Part shown: piece by piece, positions 59,234-64,000 of the stretch | Layout of the letters: each line of letters opens with the position of its first letter | How positions within the stretch are numbered: position 1 is the stretch's first letter | Assembly: GCA_035448545.1 (NCBI GenBank) | Contig: DAOTJE010000007.1 | Location: 62,001-126,000, forward strand | Length of the DNA: 64,000 nt | Reading direction: 5' to 3' | Origin: Anaerobaca sp035448545 | Lineage (GTDB): Bacteria > Planctomycetota > Phycisphaerae > Sedimentisphaerales > Anaerobacaceae | Program-made: the position numbers and the translations under genes | Notes under the pieces: model-generated | What the model was told of the DNA's origin: nothing | What the model saw: only the letters and a program-made list of their open reading frames with translations | Database searches by the model: none

Positions 59234-60628
59234 ATGTCTGTACTGACGATGAATCTGAAGCAGTTGTACCAGCGGCGGGGGCTTTGGCTGGCGTATTTGA
59301 TGTTCGCGTTCTACGTCTGGGTCAGTGTGAAGGTGGCGTTGGACGATCCGAGGGGCGGGAAGGGCACGTTCATCGGCCTGATTGTTCTGGCGTTCATGGT
59401 CGGCATGACGGCGGCGGTGCTCCAGACGGAGATTCTGACCAAGCCGATGGCGTTCTGTCTGCCGCAACACAGGCGAACCGTCGTGCGGTTCATCGTGACG
59501 ATCGGGATCGCGACAAACGCCCTCGGGGCGATGCTGTTTCTGTTCTATCCGGGCCTGCCGCTGGTGTGGCGATTGCTGGTGTTGGGTTCGGCGTTTGCGG
59601 CCGGTCTGGTGCTCTACTTGGCCGGAGCGTGGTGGGGGTTCTTCGCCCGCCAGCCGATGGCACTGATAGGTTTCCTGGTCGTCATTTTCTTCTTCGGCCG
59701 GCGGCTTGGCCTGCACGTCCGCCTCGAACAGATCGTGGTCTTGCACCCGGTGGCGGTCATGGCGGCCGGGGTCCTGGCGGCTCTGGCGATGTGGCTGTAC
59801 CTGACGCGAGCGGACCTGGCCCGGCGCAACTGCCTGCGGCCGTGGATCGGCTTTGCCGAGGTGTTCGACCGCGACAAACTGCGGCGTTCGCCTCAGTACC
59901 GCAGCGCCGCGCCCTGGACGCGGCTCAAAGACCATCCACGTCCGTGGGTGGAGAGCTTCTTCATTGATCGGATAGCAGGATCGCAACCTCTCAGCACAAT
60001 GCGCTGCGCGTGGGGGGCGGTCTACAATTCCTTTGCCCTGGTGCTCTCGCAATGGAGGAATGTCCTGTTCCTGGTGGTCGTGATGACGGCCTTCCTCGGC
60101 TACCTCGGCGGCCATCTGATGGTGATTCTTCTGGCCTCGCTGCCGATTGTTGTGGGGGCGATGGGCCTGTCCCACGGCGCCCTCTACTCCAGCCTGCTGA
60201 CGGCCGGCGGCCGACGCGAGCGGTTCACTGCGACGCTGGCGGTCGCGGCGACCGGCGCGGTTCTGGTGACGGTGTTCATGGCCCTCGTGGCAGCGCTGTC
60301 GGTCGCGCTGTCGCGTCTGCTGCCCGAGCTTCACATCTACGGCCGCACCCTCACCTTCGGCGTCATCAGCACGCGGGTCTTCTACGGGCCCTGGGTCCTG
60401 CTGCCCGTCGCGGCGATGATCCACCTGCTGTTCTACCGTCGACCGTTGCTGTCCATGATTCTGCTGATAGCCCTGATGTACGCTGTGGTTCTGGCCGCCG
60501 AGCTATTGTCCCACGACCTCAGACCGCTGGTCAACGCCCCCGCCGCCGCAACGTTGGCGGCCCTCTGCTGGCTCATCTTCATCCTGGTCCTGTCTCGCAT
60601 CGCCCACCGACGCCCCCTGGTCCGGTAG
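59234..60628 (+). CDS. ABC transporter permease (second of two)
   Basis: 464 residues. It has about ten membrane segments (GTFIGLIVLAFMVGMTAAVL, RLLVLGSAFAAGLVLYLAGAWWGFF, VLFLVVVMTAFLGYLGGHL, LPVAAMIHLLFY) and short loops. It shares phrases with the previous permease: KPMAFCLPQHRRTVVRF beside RPFSFCLPGYRESLAEV, and LLTAGGRRERFTATL beside LLPAGRRERYVEAVL. So the two permeases are distant paralogues. AGGAG lies eight bases before ATG 59234, two bases after the previous stop. The frame is open far upstream, but that is a shadow of the first permease. Confidence 0.8.
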   Translation: MSVLTMNLKQLYQRRGLWLAYLMFAFYVWVSVKVALDDPRGGKGTFIGLIVLAFMVGMTAAVLQTEILTKPMAFCLPQHRRTVVRFIVTIGIATNALGAMLFLFYPGLPLVWRLLVLGSAFAAGLVLYLAGAWWGFFARQPMALIGFLVVIFFFGRRLGLHVRLEQIVVLHPVAVMAAGVLAALAMWLYLTRADLARRNCLRPWIGFAEVFDRDKLRRSPQYRSAAPWTRLKDHPRPWVESFFIDRIAGSQPLSTMRCAWGAVYNSFALVLSQWRNVLFLVVVMTAFLGYLGGHLMVILLASLPIVVGAMGLSHGALYSSLLTAGGRRERFTATLAVAATGAVLVTVFMALVAALSVALSRLLPELHIYGRTLTFGVISTRVFYGPWVLLPVAAMIHLLFYRRPLLSMILLIALMYAVVLAAELLSHDLRPLVNAPAAATLAALCWLIFILVLSRIAHRRPLVR

Positions 60629-60634
60629 GGAACG

Positions 60635-60725
60635 CGCTTGTAGTGTGCCCGCAAGGGCATACATACGTCTGGACGAGGCACTGCGAACGATCACACATAG
60701 CGTCTTACGACGCCACTACAAACGG
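60635..60725 (+). repeat. Hairpin-rich repeat, unit 1
   Basis: About 91 bases from CGCTTGTAGTGTGC to CACTACAAAC. It includes the hairpin TGCCC GCAA GGGCA. Both ends recur in unit 2 at 60734. It lies directly after the permease operon. Confidence 0.65.
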
Positions 60726-60733
60726 GTGACGCG

Positions 60734-60799
60734 CTTGTGGTGCGCTCGTAAGAGCGTACCTTTCGAGAGAGCGTAACGCCTGACGGCGTCACTACGAAC
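60734..60799 (+). repeat. Hairpin-rich repeat, unit 2
   Basis: About 66 bases from CGCTTGTGGTGCGC to CACTACGAAC, with the hairpin CGCTC GTAA GAGCG. It shares its two ends with unit 1 but is shorter by about 25 bases internally. The pair may act as a terminator between the convergent permease and Tat-protein genes. Confidence 0.65.
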
Positions 60800-60802
60800 T
60801 TG

Positions 60803-62242
60803 TCAGCCTTCTTCAACGATCTTCATACCCATCAACGGCGCGAGGTGGCGGGCGTCGGTCATGTGGTCGCCGTAGAACACCACGCGGTGCAGCAGGGTCA
60901 TGGCGTCCTCGGTTTCCAGGACGCTGCTCCAGTTGGCGGCCATCTTCGCGGCGTCGCGCACCTCGGTGACGATCTGGGTGCGGCAGCCGTGGACCGCCCG
61001 CTTGGGGACCTCGATGATCTTGCCCGTCGAGATCAGCAGCGTGTCCAGGTTGACCAGTTTCGTGCGGGTGATGGTCTCGCCCAGACGGTACTGCACCTCG
61101 GGGACGCAGCCGCTGCCGGCGACCTCGGAATGTCCGCGCAGCAGGTACGGAGCATCCTTGCCGTCGGGTCCATCCATCTTCAGCGGCGCGGTGCAGTGGG
61201 CGGTCCACAGCGCGTTGCGCGCGGTGTCGAACGTCGCGTTGCCCTGGAAGCCCGGCTTGCCGATCATGTACTGGAACAGGATCATCGTCAGCAGCGAGTC
61301 CATGTCGCCCTCGCAGGCGGCGGGAATCCCCTTGTCGCGCAGACGGGCGAACCCCAGGCAGGGGAACCCCTTGGCCAGCCAACCCATGCAGGTGCCGACG
61401 GCCAGACCCTGGGCCTGTTGCTGCTCCATGAGGTTTTGCAGGGCGATGCTGATGCGGGCGGCCTTGAGGATGTCCTCCTCGTTGGGCTCGACGATCTCCT
61501 TGGCGTTCTGCGTCCACCAGCGGGCCTCCTCTTTGGCGGCGCGGTCGTCCACGGAAGCCGTCATCTCATCGAAGAGCTTCTCCTCTACGGCGACGACGTC
61601 GGCCCCTAGGCGCTTTTTGACCTCGTCCGGAGACTGGGCCGCCGCGGTGCCGCGAGCGGGCGGGAAAAGCAGGATGCGCGTCTGCTTCATCATGGGCACG
61701 ATTCGCAGCAGACGCAGGGCCCGTTCGAGCTCATTGTAGTCGCTGCTGGCTAGGAGGCTGACGCGATGGCCCTGGCGGTGCCAGCGGGGCGCGTACATCC
61801 AGTCGTGGCCGCTGGCGGGCAGGGAGAAGACGATCATCGGATGCGCCCCATCCAGAATCGGCTTCACGACGGCGGTCAGCGCGAAGTTCCGCGTGTTGAT
61901 CGCCAGGACGGGAACGCCGGGACCCGCCTTGGCCAGCAGGGCGGCGGTCTGCTCTGCACTCCTGGACTCGCCGATGACCAGTTCGACGTTGCCCAACTCC
62001 TTCTCGGCCTTGGCCAGGCGAGCCTTGGCGGTCTCCACCTGCCGGTTGTCGGCCCCCCAGTCGCGGTCCACCGGCGCCGGTTCGCCGCTGAAGACCACGC
62101 AGATTCGCGACTTGCCCCGCGGCTGCGATGCTGCCGTCTGCGAAGCCCAGGCGTGCGTCCATGTTACCCCGGCCAGCAACAACCCGCCGGCCACTCCCGT
62201 TCCCAAGAACTCCCGTCGCGTGCAGTGTTCACACATGGCCAT
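60803..62242 (-). CDS. Tat-exported protein with L-fucose isomerase-like fold
   Basis: 479 residues. The start has a twin-arginine signal, CTRREFLGTGVAGGLLLAGVTW, and ends with an Ala-rich cleavage region, so it is folded before export. The C-terminal half has the isomerase-like segment GIPAACEGDMDSLLTMILFQYMIGKPGFQGN and later HCTAPLKMDG, as in L-fucose/L-arabinose isomerase-type proteins, whose acidic residues bind a metal. The N-terminal domain has alternating strands and helices (GVPVLAINTRNFAL). The exact substrate is unknown; a periplasmic sugar isomerase would be unusual. Three MxxC-type Cys occur near the start. Confidence 0.75.
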   Translation of the reverse strand: MAMCEHCTRREFLGTGVAGGLLLAGVTWTHAWASQTAASQPRGKSRICVVFSGEPAPVDRDWGADNRQVETAKARLAKAEKELGNVELVIGESRSAEQTAALLAKAGPGVPVLAINTRNFALTAVVKPILDGAHPMIVFSLPASGHDWMYAPRWHRQGHRVSLLASSDYNELERALRLLRIVPMMKQTRILLFPPARGTAAAQSPDEVKKRLGADVVAVEEKLFDEMTASVDDRAAKEEARWWTQNAKEIVEPNEEDILKAARISIALQNLMEQQQAQGLAVGTCMGWLAKGFPCLGFARLRDKGIPAACEGDMDSLLTMILFQYMIGKPGFQGNATFDTARNALWTAHCTAPLKMDGPDGKDAPYLLRGHSEVAGSGCVPEVQYRLGETITRTKLVNLDTLLISTGKIIEVPKRAVHGCRTQIVTEVRDAAKMAANWSSVLETEDAMTLLHRVVFYGDHMTDARHLAPLMGMKIVEEG

Positions 62243-62390
62243 GCCTCCGAACAGCAGAACGATTGGGTCTCTGGTGTCAACGAACGGATGCGACTATAGC
62301 ACCGACCGTCCATGCGTTCAAGAAAAGAACGCCGAGCCCCAAGGACGTTCGGCACGGGGCCCTGGGTGACCTATGGATCGCACGAGTCCT

Positions 62391-62482
62391 CGACGGTGTG
62401 CGGCAAGTTCGTTGAGAGGGCAGGCGGCGCACCGGGGCGTGGGTTTGCAGAAATCCTTGCCGACGCGGACGAACAGGGCGAT
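62391..62482 (-). pseudogene. Frameshifted copy of the 3' end of the endonuclease III-like gene
   Basis: On the minus strand this reads LFVRVGKDFCKPTPRCAACPLNEL, matching LLVRVGKDFCKPKPRCEACPLNDL of the gene at 63171. About 90 bases align, with one single-base indel near 62403 that breaks the frame. There is no start codon or upstream domain. The match stops sharply at about 62483, where the sequences part. Confidence 0.75.
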
Positions 62483-62522
62483 GCGTGCGCGGCATAGCAG
62501 GGCCACGGTCCTGCCTGCGGGT

Positions 62523-62882
62523 TCAATCCGGCCGCCGTATGCGGACACCGTTCGGCTCGACTACGGCCACGCATCCGGACAACGCAGAAAGGTCCGTCGA
62601 GCGGACGAAATTGTCGACGAAGTGGTTAACGTGAAGGAGGCCCAAAGCTCTTGGCCTGAACAGCAGAATCCCCGGGTGAGAGCCCGGAGGATACTTGCGG
62701 AGGTCTGCGAACTCGACATCCAGTGTCAGAAGGATGCGTCCTTCACGAGTGGCCGATACTGCGATCTCGGCATCCCCACGAGATAACAGGCCCTCATCCG
62801 CAGCCGTGAGCACGTCGTGGCCCATCGCCATCAAGACCGGCTTAAGATGACGCGAGAGGTTCTCATCCAGCTTGAGCTTCAT
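62523..62882 (-). CDS. DUF5615 PIN-like protein (probable toxin of a pair)
   Basis: 119 residues. The motif MKLKLDENLSRHLKPVLMAMGHDV, then EGRILLTLDVEFADLRKYPPGSHPGI, matches the PIN-like DUF5615/Mut7-C-type fold; the Asp residues in LDEN and LTLDVEF would bind metal. The start ATG 62882 overlaps the DUF433 stop (ATGA). DUF5615 genes are often paired with DUF433, and the pair is thought to be a toxin-antitoxin module. Upstream in-frame sequence to 63143 is a shadow. The C-terminus is Arg-rich. Confidence 0.82.
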   Translation of the reverse strand: MKLKLDENLSRHLKPVLMAMGHDVLTAADEGLLSRGDAEIAVSATREGRILLTLDVEFADLRKYPPGSHPGILLFRPRALGLLHVNHFVDNFVRSTDLSALSGCVAVVEPNGVRIRRPD

Positions 62883-63121
62883 GAGTTGGCCGCCATCTTC
62901 CAGAGTCCCTCGTGGGCCAGTTCGGCGGCGTAGGCCAAGGCGGCGCGAACATCGTCCTTCGTCAGTTGTGGATAGTGGTCGATAATCTCCTCGACGGTCA
63001 AGCCCTCCGCCAGTCCGTCCAGGATCACAGCGATTTCGATGCGTGTGTCCCGAATGCACGGCCGTCCTCCGCACACGCCCGCATCCACAGTGACCCGATT
63101 GTTGCGGCCTGATCTCTTCAT
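62879..63121 (-). CDS. DUF433 protein (probable antitoxin of a pair)
   Basis: 80 residues. The DUF433 pattern GVCGGRPCIRDTRIEIAVILDGLAEGLTVEEIIDHYPQLTKDDVRAALAYAAEL is complete; the part from VILDGLAEG on is a helix-turn-helix of the kind that binds an operator. It overlaps the DUF5615 gene by 4 bases, the usual order of antitoxin before toxin. An upstream GAGAAC-type ribosome tract is only moderate. The pair stands between the nth-like gene and its partial copy. Confidence 0.85.
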   Translation of the reverse strand: MKRSGRNNRVTVDAGVCGGRPCIRDTRIEIAVILDGLAEGLTVEEIIDHYPQLTKDDVRAALAYAAELAHEGLWKMAANS

Positions 63122-63170
63122 GATCGCAGTTCTCCTTTGCCAACTATCCTACTCTTGGCAGACTTGTAGT

Positions 63171-63842
63171 TCAATAGTCGCACCGAACTTCGACGGTGTG
63201 GGGCAGGTCGTTGAGCGGGCAGGCTTCGCATCGAGGCTTAGGCTTGCAGAAGTCCTTGCCGACGCGGACGAGCAGGGCGTGGAACTCGTTGAACAGTCGC
63301 ACATCCGGTTCCAGGTTGGACTCGAAGAGGTACTGCAACTGGGTGTAGTCGACGTCCGGCTCGATCAGCCCGTGCCGGACGGCGACGCGGGCAGTGTAGG
63401 TGTCCACCACGAAGACCGGCCGGTCCAGGGCGTACAACAGAATCGAGTCGGCGGTTTCCGGGCCAATGCCCGAGATGCCCAGCAGTTCTTCCCGCAGGCG
63501 ATGTGTCTCGACGGCATCGAGGGCGTCGAGCCGTCCTTCATAGGTATCGAAAAGCCACTGGGTGAAGTGGCGCAACCGCTTGGCTTTGAGGCGGAAATAG
63601 CCGGCCGGACGGATCAGCCGCTCCAGTTCGGCTGGGTCGAGCGCGTGCAGCCTGTCCGGCTGGAGACACTCGGCGTCTTTCAGATTGGCGATGGCCTTCG
63701 CGACGTTGGCCCAGCTCGTGTTCTGCGTCAGGATCGCGCCGACGATGATCTCGAATCGCGTCTCGCCGGGCCACCAGTGCTGCGGCCCGAACGCCTCGAA
63801 GAGGCGCCGGTAGATGTCGGTTAGCGTCTCTCGGCTGATCAT
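63171..63842 (-). CDS. Endonuclease III-related DNA glycosylase (COG2231 type)
   Basis: 223 residues. The HhH-GPD fold is visible: FEIIVGAILTQNTSWANVAKAI, GISGIGPETADSILLYALDRPVFVVDTYTARV with catalytic Asp in VVDTYT. The Lys of classical Nth (GVGRKTA) is Glu here (GIGPETA), as in the COG2231 group, so a bifunctional lyase is not expected. The cluster region is FCKPKPRCEACPLNDLPHTVEVRC. Start ATG 63842 overlaps the preceding gene by 4 bases (ATGA). A frameshifted copy of its 3' end lies at 62391-62482. Confidence 0.9.
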   Translation of the reverse strand: MISRETLTDIYRRLFEAFGPQHWWPGETRFEIIVGAILTQNTSWANVAKAIANLKDAECLQPDRLHALDPAELERLIRPAGYFRLKAKRLRHFTQWLFDTYEGRLDALDAVETHRLREELLGISGIGPETADSILLYALDRPVFVVDTYTARVAVRHGLIEPDVDYTQLQYLFESNLEPDVRLFNEFHALLVRVGKDFCKPKPRCEACPLNDLPHTVEVRCDY

Positions 63843-64000
63843 GCGGGTATCGACACGGGGACCTGGGTTTCGTCGTCGGCGGTCGCGAACCATTGCGGGA
63901 ACGGCTGGATCGACTGCCGGTGCAGGTCGAACGCATAGGTCACCGTCTCGTCTTGCTCTTCGGACCGGCTGAAGCCATTCTTTTCGAGGATCATACGCAT
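63839..64000 (-). CDS. C-terminal end of an unidentified protein (start outside window)
   Basis: At least 53 codons on the minus strand, reading MRMILEKNGFSRSEEQDET at the window edge and ending QVPVSIPA. The stop overlaps the ATG of the glycosylase gene (ATGA), which supports translation. The first in-window codon is ATG at 64000, but there is no ribosome site visible, so the gene probably starts further out. Nothing identifies its family. The Glu/Gln-rich composition suggests a soluble protein. Confidence 0.5.
   Translation of the reverse strand: MRMILEKNGFSRSEEQDETVTYAFDLHRQSIQPFPQWFATADDETQVPVSIPA

Noticed and set aside
60635..60799. Possible CRISPR-like repeats
   Set aside because: Only two units with unequal length and internal hairpins, no regular spacers and no cas genes.
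63171..63842. Loss of catalytic Lys as a sign of a dead endonuclease III
   Set aside because: Glu at this place with a retained Asp is normal for the COG2231 group, so the gene is probably functional.

Overview
The window is about 60% G+C and densely coded. It looks like a Gram-negative, probably anaerobic planctomycete, most like a Phycisphaerae/Sedimentisphaerales member. This is inferred from gene content: a zinc-ribbon SpoVG next to ispE, DUF4091 and ThuA-type secreted proteins, a GH2 enzyme, a ferredoxin-dependent 2-oxoacid oxidoreductase, and LptD and LolCDE, which imply an LPS-bearing outer membrane. No database search was possible; all family names come from motifs read by eye.

Layout. 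1-10650: a type II secretion operon in the order gspD(partial)-E-F-G-H-I-J-K-L-M, with overlapping genes. 11049-17817: a FlgM-like protein, ispE-spoVG on the minus strand, a VTT-domain membrane protein, an AMMECR1 protein, a zinc-protease-like lipoprotein, Maf, and a PilT ATPase with a small neighbour. 18017-31707: envelope and core metabolism (lptD, class II aldolase, S41 protease, lysS, two LolC/E-type permeases plus LolD, ilvE, polyprenyl synthase). 31726-38691: two beta-barrel proteins on the minus strand, then rarA, 5-formyl-THF cyclo-ligase, a LysM L,D-transpeptidase and clpX. 38821-47166: a secreted GH2 enzyme, a four-subunit 2-oxoacid:ferredoxin oxidoreductase, an SDR dehydrogenase, and a secreted isochorismatase-ThuA fusion.

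47282-53996 is the most unusual block. An ECF sigma factor overlaps an anti-sigma factor whose periplasmic part is a DUF4139-like domain. Three secreted proteins carrying the same domain follow in tandem. The layout suggests a cell-surface sensing system in which sensor and outputs share one fold. 54010-60628 holds a DUF4091 protein facing a GntR-ABC-permease-permease operon with a readable promoter and overlapping palindromic operator. 60803-64000 holds a Tat-exported fucose-isomerase-like protein, then a DUF433/DUF5615 pair lying between an intact endonuclease III-like gene and a frameshifted copy of that gene's 3' end.

Short hairpin-forming intergenic repeats are common in the second half (47176, 51033, 52452, 56367, 60635, 60734), and one copy is read in frame inside the anti-sigma gene. 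I found no rRNA, tRNA, CRISPR array, transposase or phage gene. The best single-gene oddity is the minor pseudopilin GspI, whose C-terminal extension reads like an excisionase-type helix-turn-helix.
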